A DNA stretch of 64,000 bases. It comes from Nectonema munidae (lineage: Eukaryota > Nematomorpha > Nectonematoida > Nectonematidae). Every line of letters begins with the position of its first letter. The stretch's first letter is position 1. The notes beneath the pieces are model-generated. The model was not told where the DNA came from. It searched no databases and worked only from the letters and a program-made list of their open reading frames with translations. Both the position numbers and the translations under genes were made by a program. The DNA is taken from contig JAUIRK010000920.1 in the NCBI GenBank assembly GCA_030549495.1, forward strand, positions 682,001 through 746,000, given 5' to 3'. This document shows, in pieces, positions 24,422-38,100 of the stretch.

Positions 24422-25486
24422 TTAGAGGCCAAATGTCTCACGTCTTTTTTCATTTCTGCTTGCAAACTCTTTGGCAAGAGATTCAAGGGACATATCTAAA
24501 AGAACATGGTGGCTGTTACAGATGGCTACTGCGTTGAGCCTTTTCTGACTCATAGTACTTCCCAGTCATGTTTTCAGTCTTCTTAAAGTAGAAAAGCTGC
24601 GTTTGCCTTCGCTAGATGTAACTGGGCACACAAAAAGCAGCTTCATGAGCGTAGCTACTTGTGGAAAGGGTTTGCGGACTTCTGGTGTCATGCTTTTGAA
24701 CGTCTCTCTTGCTTGCTGTAAACTGTTTGCTTTAGTCGTTTGTTGAAACATAGTCAGCTGTACTTCTAGCGCATCTTTTTCCAGCTCTGGATATCTTTTC
24801 ACTAATTTTTCATTAATAATTTTGCCCAAAATTAGCATATTTTTGAGAAATTTGTAAGTTGTAAGATGTGTTAAATCATACATTTTTTTTCATTTAACAA
24901 TTGAGTCAATAAACGCAAAGTATTGCTCTTTAAAATGTTCTTCTGGATTGATTTCTTTAGACACTTCAACAGCCGCTTTTAATTGCTCTAGTCTCTTTTT
25001 TCTTGGAACATCTAGCTATTTCAAGCCAAGCTCGTTTACTTTCAATACTGTCTTCTCATACAATTCATGAAATTTCTCATCAGTTCGCCTGTTCGATTGT
25101 TATCCTGACTGCTTGCAGCATACCTGTCAGAAAACATATTTTATTTTCAATCAATATTTTTTAGAAGCTTACCTGAAACAACAGCATGGCAAGATTGACA
25201 AGATCGATTCAAGGATATAGTTAAGAAAAAAGATTCAATGATATTTTCTAATGAATCAGTGTTTCACAATTGGGAGTGCTTGTACAGTTTGACACACATA
25301 TTCACAATTCCTGCCCTTGATAATAAAATATTGTGAAAAAGAGTGTGCACCCCTCAATATCTTGAAAATTTTGTTTGCGCTCTTGCTTTCGATAAGGCAA
25401 CTTTTCCATCGATTTAACAGAACCATCAAATTTCCTTTTATAATCTTTACTTCGATCTTTTTTTTAGTTGTCGGTATCGCATCCAA
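24422..25486 (-). pseudogene. hAT transposase remnant
   Basis: The upstream part near 25260-25440 reads NRWKSCLIESKSANKIFKIL. The central part, near 24700-24880, reads VKRYPELEKDALEVQLTMFQ. The C-terminal dimerisation domain follows: LMKLLFVCPVTSSEGKRSFS, then TLRRLKT, a stop, and STMSQKRLNAVAI. S-x-E-R-S-F-S-x-L-R-R-x-K is the hAT signature, here with Lys for Glu or Ala-type changes around it. The frame between 24890 and 25250 is broken several times. Confidence 0.85.
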
Positions 25487-25598
25487 GGGAAGAATAATCC
25501 CCCATAACTGGACAGATAGTAGGGAAAGTCACGATTGGGGTTCGAACCCAGACCATCTGGATCGAGAACCTACGTTCCCACCACTAGGCCATCTGCCG
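25459..25598 (-). repeat. tRNA-derived SINE, family 2, with target duplication
   Basis: A 140-bp insertion read on the - strand: box A TGGCCTAGTGG, box B GGTTCGAACCCC, ending ACTAAAAAAAA. It is bounded by a perfect 10-bp direct repeat ACTTCGATCT at 25449-25458 and 25599-25608. It lies at the upstream edge of the hAT coding remains. Confidence 0.88.
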
Positions 25599-25839
25599 AC
25601 TTCGATCTCTAAATTTAATATTTCATCCTCAGTATATAATAACACTTGTCTCGTTCAGTTCCTCATTATGCCACTTTACTCCTTCATCTAAGTATTTTCC
25701 TTAGTTGCTCAGGAGTTATTCCATCCCCCACATGAATAGGGTACACTCCTTGACAGATATTTAACGCAAAAAAACTGTGTTATTTAATATAGGCTTTTTG
25801 TCTATAGATTTAGACAAAAAAGAATTTTACAGCAATACC

Positions 25840-25920
25840 TCACGTTAATTGGTCACTCTAAAACAGTGCAGCATATGTCTTTAGTGTCTTCATACCTGCA
25901 AAATATGTTTATCGCGGAGT
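25840..25920. mobile_element. Possible Tigger-like end
   Basis: CAGCAATACCTCACG, next to a TTTTA flank, resembles a Tigger terminal repeat. No second end is seen. Confidence 0.3.
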
Positions 25921-26092
25921 CTAGTATATTTGTTGAAGATCTAGCTTTTCAATATACTGTAAATCAAGAAATTTTGCAATTATGTTTAAGATTTCGCGAA
26001 CAATCATATATTTTCTATACAATTGTATGAAAAAAAGATTTAGAGTATGTGAATTTTTGAAGATCTTCAAATGAAATATAATTGTATTTTAG

Positions 26093-26159
26093 TTCTTTCA
26101 ATAATCAGAAGTTGGCAAGATAGGCATGGCTTAAGGCATACCGATTTTCAAAGTTATAG
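26093..26159 (+). CDS. SRP68: SRP68 exon (first visible), RNA-binding N-terminus
   Basis: A 67-nt exon after acceptor TTTTAG and before donor GTAAGA. It reads LSIIRSWQDRHGLRHTDFQS, then Y and a split Arg, matching the HGLRHGDFQRYR block of animal SRP68. It enters with two bases of a split codon and leaves with AG, which the next exon completes to Arg. Too short to appear as an ORF; found by homology and phase. Confidence 0.82.
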
Positions 26160-29100
26160 GTAAGAATCTTCTTTCTTAACTATTTTTTAGGATGATTCAT
26201 GAAATCGTATAAAATGAAACTTCGATTAGTTGATAACTAGTCTATTTAGTCAAAAACACGACCTTTGAACAGTAAAATGTCTTAATTCATTTATTGTAAA
26301 CTTGTTTAACTACGCATTCGATATTTTGAGGCCCATATTGTTCACCAGTTTCGTATTTAATAAATTATATTAAGGGCGACTTTTAAAATAACCATTATTA
26401 TCATTATTATTGAAGTTGGACCTTTAAAAATTCTTTCATTTAGATTGAATTGATACGCTATTGTCCATTACCCATAATATCACCGGTATTCGGCCTGCTA
26501 TTTTTTTTATTTAAAACCCGCTTGTACCCGGCCTGTTTTTCTGAAAAATCTAAGGGTTACTTTATGTATTTTCGTAACGCTCTTTATTACTTCACCCTTG
26601 TTCAATTTTAAAGTTTTTAAAATCGAGAAATATATCCTACTCATCATAACCCTAAATTCAAGATTTATATGGAGAAGCAAGTGATCTTGTAAGCCAGTGG
26701 TTTTCAACCATGGGCCTGAGTGCTGTAAACGCTTAAAATTTCTCAAAGTTACTGATCTATTAAATATACTGTAAATGCTCAATAGTTTGTAGTGAAGTTT
26801 TATATCTATGGTCTGGGTCCGTTTTCTAAAGCAATTTTCTCTCGTCAATTTTCGCTAACTAGTTTAGATCACTCATACCAGTCGATTTGCCGAGCCGAAC
26901 ATTGACTAATTGACCGTACATGTGTCTGCCCCCCATAAAACCAACACTTGTATTCAGTTCCTATGGTGTTCAACATAGAGATCTTTCACAGATTTAAAAA
27001 ATGTGTTTTTTAATAATTAAGAGAAACATCATTTCATTCAAGCTTCGGAAAATGTTAGAAGTTTCCCATTTTTGCATTTGACCCTCTCTATATTCCAGGG
27101 ACTCAGTAAAAGCGTTCATTATATAAATCTGTTTCCTTATAGAGGATTTACATTAGCTTACAAGAATGAATGGAGACTTTAAATAAGTATTCGTTGTTGT
27201 GTTCACAAGTGGAAGTTTTACAGTATATGCAAAATAAAATCAGTGGAAGTTTTAAAGTAATTCTTAATTTCCCTGGTGTTACCTAAATCATCTTAGCTAA
27301 TCATACACTCTGTGAACATTGTGGTTCGGCTATTGAAATCTCATCAGTTCTATTTTGTGTCTATATCACATTTTGAGTATTTTTAATGTTCTTTCGATTG
27401 GATATGAACTGCCTCTTCCAAGTATATGTCAAATTATCCTTACTATATAAATAGAATATCATGGCTGATTAAACTTTAATTGCCCCATCTCACATCGTGT
27501 ATGTAGAACTTACCCATTTGCGAATTTGTATGGGTATTCGTTGGAAAAAATACCCGAGTCGAGTATTGGTGGATTTATCAAATACTCAAATGAGAGCAAC
27601 TCTGAATAACATCTTCCTATATAATTTTTTTCTAGGAAAATGTTTATACGAAAGTTTTTGTTATTATTTCTTAAATGTATACAGTCACACATGTGTTTAA
27701 GAGGAGGGCTTCAGAGCCGGAGCCATAGAATTTGCACAAATGGAGTCGGAACTGAAAACATTAAAATCCGTTACTTATATGCTGTGGCCAAAAAAGGGTC
27801 CATTTTTAAAATTTTAATATCCTAGTAAACACTTTTCTGTTTATGAACTACTATTATACACTTTGAAATATCTTCTTTCAAATGCAAAAACAAACAAGGC
27901 ATCTTGATTTTGAGATAGGTAAAACAATTTTGTTTACTCCGAATAATGAATATAAAATAAATATTTAATTTTGTAGATTATTCCTTTAAAGTTTTTGTCT
28001 TGTCTATTTTAAATATTGATTATTTTAATATACCATAAGGCCTTTTCACTAAAAAATATATATCGTTTTTACCGATATATTGTTTATAGTTAGTATAGCT
28101 ATTACAAACAGTTTTTTTATAGATCAATAAAAAAAGTTGAAGACTAAAGTAACCGGAGCGAGACATTAAAATTCACTAAAGACGCTAATTTTTTTCTGAC
28201 TCCGAACGTCTGGTTAAGAGAATTTCTAATGCTAGTAGATAAAGAATTTAAGAGTAATAGTATTTGTTGAAAACGATAAGCTAAACTATCAAAGTTTTCT
28301 ATCTTACATCTAGCAAAATGTGAACAGAAAGTTGAATATTTTTTGATTTTTTAAAGAATATTTTTCGATTCTCTAATTACAGAATTTTATTTTGATTATT
28401 TGACAAATATATTATTTAAAATCCTACAAATTGTAAAAATATAGCTAATGTAGTCTCAAATAAAAATATCATAAAAATGAGAGCGATTATGAGCTATCCT
28501 AAAAAATCGATTTAACCCTAGAACTATTACGAAGCGCTCAAATTGACATTTAAGTTTTATTTGATCAAGTCAAATGCCAAGATCTCTGTAGATTTAGATC
28601 TCAACTTTTTAACAAAAAAGAAAAAAAATTAAAAATTTTAATGTGTTTTTTTATTAAATGATATTCCTGTATCTAAACACTTAAAAACGAAAGGCTGTAA
28701 ACTTCCTACGTTCTCGTAAGTTTTATTATACTACTCATATGAATACGTTAAGAAATGAGGATTCTTGGAAATAATCAAAGATTAACTTGATTTCTTCAAA
28801 AAGGATTGTTGAAGAAATAAAAAAGCACTATCAAAAGACAAACATACCAAACAATAGCTGATAAGAAAATTTGCAAAAAGTGCTAAATTTTTTACATGAA
28901 TATGCTAAAATGAAAAAAATAAATTCCCAAAAGCGTCATTTTACCAAAAAATTGAAGAGTTCAAAGTAAAATGGAAAAAACGATGCCTTTTTGGCCACGG
29001 GATGTCTTGAAAAAGCTAGAAGATATGAAATTTAGAAAAAATGATGGAATATATAAAAGAGGCTTTCTATAGAAGTATTGATATTCGAAGTTATTAATAA

Positions 29101-32100
29101 ACGAAAAAATAGGGAAGTGAAAAAATGCGTGTCTTGAAAATGAAACGAAAATAAAAATAGAATCAATTGATGGAAAAAATTTCGAAACAAGTTATGATGA
29201 AGGAACTTTACAAGATGAAATTACACAAGTTGTGTACTCATAAAAGATGTAGGAAAATTGGAACTGATATATTTTACCCCATGGAATATTAAAAAATGGA
29301 TGAATAGTTTAAACGTTATCTAGAAACAATGTTTCACACTGAGCATCTTCTGCTATTTTCCATTCATTATTAGAAGCCTGCGGGGGGGATGCAAACAAAA
29401 CAAATATTCATCCTACCCATGCTTATAAATATAAAATTGAATGCAAAATAAAAAAGTAATGGAAATCATCAAACTTATTAAATCTACATTGGGATGGAGG
29501 GTTGTTGTTATTACCTGCATTAAAAAGCAAGTTTCACTATGAAGAGAGAATTCCTGTCATCTTTGCGTGTCTTTGATCAATCCTTATGCAAAAAACAAAC
29601 GAGGAGAAGCATTATCAAGTTTTTGGGTGATTTTACTCGAAGAATGGAATTGTAAAGACTTTGTAAAAACAATGGTTTTTGACACAACTATTCTTAACAC
29701 CGGACATTTAACTGCAACATGTATTTGCATTCAAAAATGGCTAAAGAAACCTTTTTCGTTTTAGTTATTCTATATATCTACTGTTATTTTAAATTGTACT
29801 TTTTAGACACTTCTGCTCACGTAGAATTCGCAGACTACGTAAATCCCTGAATGTTCCTCTAATGGTGAAGTCTAGAGTCGTTAATCGCAATGCCAACGAA
29901 GCTTTGCTCACTAATCCTAGGTTTCGTTCAAGTTCTTTATTTTTCGACGACTTTCCATGACAGCATATGTATCCGTTGATTTAGATTTATGCAGATAACC
30001 CTGTTAGAAGCTGAACGTTGTTGGGCATGTGCGATGGAGCTCAAATTTGAGGCTGGGAATGACAGTCGCAAAAAGTTTCACATGATGTCTCGTTTGAGAA
30101 AAGCGCGTCAAACCGCTGCCAAGCTAATGAATACCATTCACTCCTTTGAAGCGTATTCAACAACTTCAAAACTGGAAGCACAGGTAATTCATTTTGCTTT
30201 CCTAGTCACAACGGCCACACGCTGAATTTTACGGGATGAAAGAGGACACAGTTAACACTAGAAAAGCCAACTTACCATAAAAGCCATTAGGATGTACACG
30301 ACTAAAAGTTGAGAAAAGGAAAAATAATTTTTTTTAAAAGAGATGCAAAACTTTCTTTTACTTCTAAAATTTTTTTACTCTTTATAAATGGCTCTATAAA
30401 ATCTGTGTGAACAACTGAACAATCATCGAGGTAAGAAATTGAATTCTTGAACTTCATAAATATAAAATTAATATTAAAATAAATTAACTTCATTAATAAT
30501 AACCACATAGTATAATTTCCTAAATACGCAATGGTAATGGCGGCCCATATGGGCCTCAAAATATCGAATACGTAGTAATTCTTAATTCACAAAGTTTTGT
30601 TAAATATAACTTAAATGCTCAAAAATATTTATTATATGAAAAACTTATATGCTTTGAAAATAATTCTTTTTAAGTAAAAGATGCTTTTGGAAAACATTAG
30701 GTTTTTTTATGCCACCCCATTGCTTTTCTAGTGTTAAAGCATATTTAGTGCAAATTTCTCTAAATAAAAAAAGTTGATAATGAAAATTCTTGTTTCCTGT
30801 GAAAAAAAGTTTCCAAAATTGTCAAGTGATAAGATGCTGACATGTCAGTTAATTTTAAACGGAAATATGCATGTCCCAAATATTCATCTGTATGACATGT
30901 TTTGATTTTGTTTAGTTATGTAATTTGACAATTTTATTCGCACCATGAAATATGAACACAGTTAATATCGATGCAGGAGCAAGAACACTTAATTGTTGCC
31001 CATGTTTTTGCCATAAATATGCAACCTCAAAGAAAAAAGGTCCATGATCCTTGAAATAAAGAGAGTCCTTTTTATCCCCTTTTTTCTGACCGGACATTTT
31101 TTCTATTTCATTTATATTTGAAATTTTATTCCATGTGTGGTCGTTTTATAATTGACCATTTCCCCTTTCTATGTGTAGTATATACAGTGAGGAACCGTTT
31201 TAACGCGGTAACCGGGGTCCATAATAACTTTTCGCGTTATACCTGATCCGCATTATAATTTTCCAATACAAGATAAATAATATTTACATAGACAGATTTT
31301 TTTCAGTTGGTTATATTTGAAAATATTACACAACACTTCTAAAACTAAAATTTGGTAAAAGTAATAAAGTGTAAAAGAAATGTCACAAACAACCTGTAAG
31401 TTTTAATTTGGATTTCAAAGTAGAATTTTGAAGCTGTGTATGTCATATACGCCTGTAAAAATGGGAACCAAGACATAACCGCGTTATAATGATTCTTTAT
31501 ATCAAGAAGTTTTATAAATTTTAAACTTGAGAATTCCAATGATAAATATGGCACTCATCACATGAGCGATAAACAACTGCGCGATATACGTTAGAGCGAT
31601 CATTTTTTCAAATGATACACTGCAGACTATAGAGCGATACAGGTTTGAGCGCTTTTTATAGTAGGATAAAATATCTTTATCCATTATATTAGGAAATATT
31701 TGATATAGTTTTATCACTCAAGCAATCATGGCTTAAACATGTCTTTCGCTTTAACATTTGCCCCACTATCGTATATGGCTTAATCCTTTATCGCCCCAGG
31801 CTGTCTACGCCATAAATAATAGGTTTTGTATTCCTTTGTTTTAGAAGTCATTTTGCTTCGATGTTCACTATTCTTACATATAACAGCTTAATAATTTTCA
31901 TTATTTGACTATAATTACCACTATTTTTTAATTAAGTAAAGCATGGTATTTTTCAAGAGAGATTTTAAACAGCATTAAACAAAAACTTGCGTACAAAGAG
32001 GGACGGAATCTTCTGATTATATCAAAAATTGCACTACAAATCTTACGCACTAAATTATGTAATATTGATTTCTGCAGTTTGCCTTCTTATTTTGCATATC

Positions 32101-35100
32101 TGCATTATTGAGTTTTTTCGAGTGTTATTGCAACTTTTATTTTGCTGGAATAATAACCTCTTCTCGTGGGTCACATATGCTAGGTACGCTACTTAGTGTA
32201 ACTTGTAAATATACCCAATTCTATTTTGTCTTTTTGCAATTCTCTCTGAATTCAATTTTTTGGTTTTGTTGTGTTTATATTGTTTTGATATATATGTAAT
32301 TTTTATTAAAACTCTTATTTGATATTTTAAATTTTTTACAACGAATTAGCAATATGATTACAAATTTCATTATTTCTTCAATAATTTTTTTATTTTTTAT
32401 TTACTTTTTTAATTAAAAAATTGCAGACTTTAATTTAGTCTTTAGAAATATCTTGACTAAATATTATTTCAAAAAACACTTGATTATTTAGTTAGAATTG
32501 CGAAAGGACAAAATAGAACTAAAAATGCTATATATTTAAAGTTTCTTTACTTTTAACTTAATTTGTGATAAGATAAGGGAAAACTTCCATTCGATAAAAA
32601 TTAAGGCACAAAAAGGATGTATCATGACCTCTTTACTGCCAGCTTCGTAACCTAGTTAAAAATGTTCTTTTCCTCATAGTAAAAAATTTGTAGGTCTTGC
32701 TGGACTGTCTTTGAACCCTTTTCCAATAACGCTTATACATATGTTATAACTCAGCGTATCGAATTGACATATAAATATATTCATAATTTCAATCAATACG
32801 ATATACACAGTAGTTATATCTCATCTTCACTAATAAACGAAAATCGCCGGAGCTTTTATTGATATTCTGTCGTGTATGAGATGATACGCAATCGCATTGT
32901 ATTTATCCTTACATTTTACGCAATACAATTACAAATACACCAAACAAATACTAATTGTATTTGATTCAATCCTGCTTCAGACTATATCTAGAAGTATGCC
33001 AGTTTCAAGATGAGTTATTAATTCGATTTATGCGAAATTGTGTGCAAAATTGCACGTTTAAATCGGCATCCCCGTATAAATTACACAAATAGACTTGCTT
33101 ACGGTCCAGCTAGAACTCATTTGGGTCCAGTCCTTAATTTCTCTAGTCCAGTCTGGTTTCGTAAACATCATACTCCGGTTCGGTCTGTTTCAAACTAATG
33201 ATGGCCTTGTCCGTTTCTGGTATGGATAGCCCAGGCTGAGTCGAACCCGACTTTAAATAGGTCTATGCATAAGTGTATGCCACTTTACTACTTAAGCCTG
33301 ATATATTACTCAATATATTGCATATAAACATTTTGCTATGGCTATTCTATATATTGGACAAAAATATCCATACAAATTCTTTTTTTACATCCCATGCCAT
33401 ATTTGATAAGACCGGCCATGACACCGGTGTCCCAAGTAATGAAAATAGCCTTCTTCAAGTATACATTATTTCATTGAAAAAGAAAGATTATTCTTAAAAT
33501 TCTGATCCTTAAAGGGTTTCGGAAAAAAGTTTGTTCTTCCTCCCTCTCTTTCTCGATCTGGTGAGCTTCATAATATCTAATTAGTAAGAAAATTCTATTT
33601 AAAAAAGAAAATTTTCTATTTGTAGGGAAATAGGTGCTACCTATCATAATTTTTGACCGGATAACTAACCAAGTCAACTATTGTCGACTTTAACAAAATA
33701 ATAATCATCTTCGTTTATCAAAATCTTATTATTATTCTGTTCGATAACCGCCTAATTAAATTTATTCATCAATCGATTAAAAATTATTAAGGCATACTAT
33801 TCTTGGATGCATGCCACTTTATTGTTCCAACTTGAAGTTTGGCCTGAATGCCAAGAAGGATATCAAAAAGCTTTGTAAGTTAATTTCTTATTTTGATTGT
33901 AAAAGCACTAATAAAGTTATTTTTTTATTTCAGAACCATATACTCCAAAATTTCGGAGACTCTTGAAAATGAAAATGAAAAGAAAGTATATCATCATAGG
34001 TGTGATGAAATTTTGTCTAATTTGAGATACATCAATTTCAATTTAACCGGAAATATGGATACTGCAGAACTCGTTCGAATGAAGTATCAGACTGCTTCTG
34101 GAACGGATACCGTTGAAAATGGCATATTTTGTGATGAGATAATTTCTTCCAAATTAGATGTAATTTCCTTATTTCTCCTTTAAGATATTGTGAATGACAT
34201 AATTTTCTTCTCGATTTAAGCAATTACTTCTTGAAACTCAGAAGAAACGCTCCAATCTAATAGCAAACATTAAGTGGCAAAACACTGAAATTAATGTTGA
34301 CTCAGAGTGTGTTCGTGTTTTCCTACTCAATTATCAAGACTTTCTGACTCAAATCGAGAGATTGGATGGAGAAGAATTATCCATGGACTCCTCCATTCCA
34401 AACCAAAAGGAGAGTTCTCGCGAAGATCAAGATATTATTGTGGAATACGCAAAAGAGGGAGATGACTACACCAGTTTCATCGAGAAATGCCAAGAAAAAG
34501 TGAAGATATATGAAAAAGTTTTGATGGATTGTCGAGAAACGACTTCTGCTTTCAAAGAAGAACTCAAAGCTAAGGCAAATACCTTTCCTTCTATTTCTTT
34601 CATTTTCTTTCTTGGATTTAACAGAAGAGATTTAAGCAAGTTCAATCTTAACGAGTATATGCTTGGCCCAACTAATTTGTGGAATCTTTCATTTTCATTT
34701 TTTAAATCTATATAACTAAGTATAGTGGACTTTTTTAAAAGAGAATATGAAACTATAGCGTTTAAAGTTCAAAATGAAAATAAAAAAATTTAATATGGCA
34801 ACGAAAAATTGATAATAAAAATTTCTAAGAACACATATTTTGTAAATTAAAAACTCCCAAACTTTTTCTTTTATTTTTCAATAAAGTTACCACACCTGCT
34901 TGGATAATATTTTCAAGGAAGGTTTCAATTTTTTTCAAGCAATTTTAATGTGAACTTATTGTTTTGTCTCTAATCGAAAATTTCACTCAATTTTATTGAT
35001 AGCTGTAATTTGACATCATTTTTCACTTTTGAGTTTTGACCATATTGATTAAATGGAATTGAACATTGGACTGTAAGGCGATAAACGAAGTAATTGATTT

Positions 35101-38100
35101 GGTTTAAATTCATTTTCTGAAAAAACACAAATCTTTTCTTTTTTCAAGAGTTTTTTTGCATTTTATAATTAAAAATAATTTCACTATTCTCATTTTGAAC
35201 TCTAACAGGTATAGTTCACCTGTTTCTACTATAAACCAGAAAACAATAGTAATTAGTATAATAATTAAGATAGATTATTTTTTATAAAGAAAATATTAAA
35301 ATTAATTTCAAATTGTTGGTATTCAAACATTACAATTGTTTAAGCAAAATATGTTGGTACTTCCATTTTCAATTTTGGTAAATAATACTGAAAATTTCTA
35401 AAAAAAAATACACAATTAATTTCGGCACATATTCATGTCAAGTGAAAATTTAAAAAGTAGACTTAAATCGCTCTATGTTCGTTGTGTTGAATGTAACATT
35501 TGTTGATTATACTAGCTAGAATTTGTATAGGAAAAAACTTATGTGTAAGTTTTGTGTGCTATAATGATGAAAACATATAGAATGTCTTGGGTTGTAAAGG
35601 AATTAGGTTTTATATTCCTTTTATATTTTTTATAACCAGGGTTGGTAGTCGGGGTCCGGAGTTCTTTGGAGTCACAGATTTTAAGAGGATTAAAGTCAGA
35701 ATCGGAATCCAAGTCAGATATTTTCGCTCCGACTCGCCAACTATGCTCATGAAATTGTACAGTGGTGATGAGTTATATGACGTTTAGATATGTTGCGCCA
35801 ATTAGCATGTATATGTTTATGGTGTTGATTGAGCGTTCTCACTGAGTCCCAATTTTTTAGGAAAGAAAGGTTTTCTCTCTAGCGTGCACAGTATTTTAAT
35901 TTTTTCACTAAATTTTTATTTGAATTATTTTTAATATGTTTTTTAATCATTTTTTGCGTATCTGTATTTTAGAACTGTTTTTGTGAAGTGAATAAATAGC
36001 TGTTTGTGCTGATGTATTTTGTAGGTGAGGGGTTTCTCTGTTCATCCAATATAAACTCTATATATATATATATAACTTTGGTTTCTAGAAAAAAATATAT
36101 TTAAAAAATAAATATATAAATTTTTAATTCAATAAGGAAATTATTTAAAATTATAATCTTGTTTTTTATATATTTATTTCTTATAAAAATATTCTTATAT
36201 TTTGTAAGTTAGTTAGTTTATAAAAAGCTTTGCGGAACACTGCTCTATTGATATCTTATTTTTAGGCTTCACTGAATCCTTCTGACGAAGGAGAGGAAGC
36301 GAGTAGGAATGTCTGGCAAAGAAACGGCACTCTACTTCTGTCTTATCTAAGCTTTTTATCTCTCGTGAATACGCTAAAGCGAAATGTTATCTTTGTGAGT
36401 ATTTCTAGCGTTCACTTCACCTCACTTCTTCTAGACTTTTCTTCAAATGTCAACGCCTTCAACATTAAAGATTTTTTATCCTCCAAAAAAACTCCTTTAC
36501 ATCCTAAGAAAACCGCAGCTCCCACGCTGTTGTCATCCGTCAAATCTCGTGACATTATTCGTCTGTATGATCTTGTTATTCAGGTATTTTGCTTATTTTT
36601 TCATATACATGTTGTTGTCACAATTTTTGAAGGTCATTTTTTTATTTTTATTTTAAAAATACAGCTAAATTCTCCTCTACGAACAGAAGATTCTAACTTT
36701 ATTTAAATATTTTAAATCATTGACTTATTTACAAGATTTTTAGCGTAACTTTCAAATAAACTGTATGCATACATGCCAACTTCTCCGAATTTGACGGGAT
36801 TGTGGCGATTACCTTCTATTACCGATTTTATCATTAAACAATTGTTAAATAAACTCGAAGCTATTATTTATTTCTTTTTATAAAAAATGATATGGTATTT
36901 ACTTTTTCTCTATACACTTTTGTACTCTTTTTTTGTAATTTTACGTTTATTAAATATTAGACTTTGTTTAGAACAGTCGCTCCTATTGTTACTATTATAA
37001 ATGAAATCAGATTTATAAACAATTCATAATATGAATAATTTACATGTTTCGTTTGATAGTTGGTTAATTGGGGATTTAATTAGTCAATATATTTAGAACA
37101 AATAAAATTACTTTGTCGGTTTCTTAGTTAGTTTTATTAGATAGTTGGTATATTGTTCTATTTAATTAAATATTTGTTTACTTTATTAGTCAGTATCATT
37201 TCAAAACCATGTTTAATTTTTATTGAATTATTATCTATCAGCGTTCCCTCCACCGAAAACTCCCTGAGGATTTCGCGAGAAATAGTAAGGTATTTTTTAC
37301 GTCTAAGTTTAGATGCTTTTAATGAAAACTTTAAAGTAGTAAGAATCTTATCTAGCACTACTAATAAATATGATAGATCAAACTTTTTTTCACCGAAGTT
37401 TACGTTTAATTATCTTATATTTTAAGAATGACAAAAATTAAGCAAACTTTTTACATTTCTTTTACTGTGTTAAAAATTTACGAAAATATTTTTACGTAGG
37501 GTTCCTTGAAAGATTTATCATATTCCAGGTGTTCCGCGAAGGTAAAAAGATTGAAAAACGCTGCACTAGAGAGCCGCAACCAAACAAAAAATAGTATACA
37601 TTGATATACTCAAAATAGCTGATGGGCGATTGCATCCTGTCTAAATCTGCCACTGCCATATGGTTACACATCGTATTAAGACAAAATTTAAGAGCAGACC
37701 ACATAATTAAAACTACTTTACCACATTTTTGCAAAATCCTGATCGTTTTGATATGATATTGCTAATATATTTTTTCTGCAACTTTGCTATGCGCGTCGCT
37801 AGAAAAGCAATGGGTTCGCAAAAAAACCTAATGTTTTGCAAAAGCATCTTTTACATAAAAAGAATTATTTTTGAGGCATAAGGTTTTCATATAATAAATA
37901 TTTTTGAGCATTTAAGTTAAATTTAACAAAACTTTGTGCATTAAGAATTACTACGCATTTTATTAATAACAACCCATAATTTTAAGTAGCATATAATACA
38001 TAATGAATGTTTGAATTTCTGATAAAATAGCGCATAATATATCATTGATGAACTTATTGAAAACACTTGGCAGAAATTTCTTAAAATATCATTAAATAGT

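Noticed and set aside
25905-26036. Candidate first exon of SRP68 (MFIAESSIFVEDLAFQ)
   Set aside because: No resemblance to the SRP68 N-terminus and no donor of the needed phase.
36388-36432. A 40-bp micro-intron (GTGAGT to CTTCTAG) inside the 36266 exon
   Set aside because: Removing it would shift the frame away from the conserved DIIRLYDLVIQ block.
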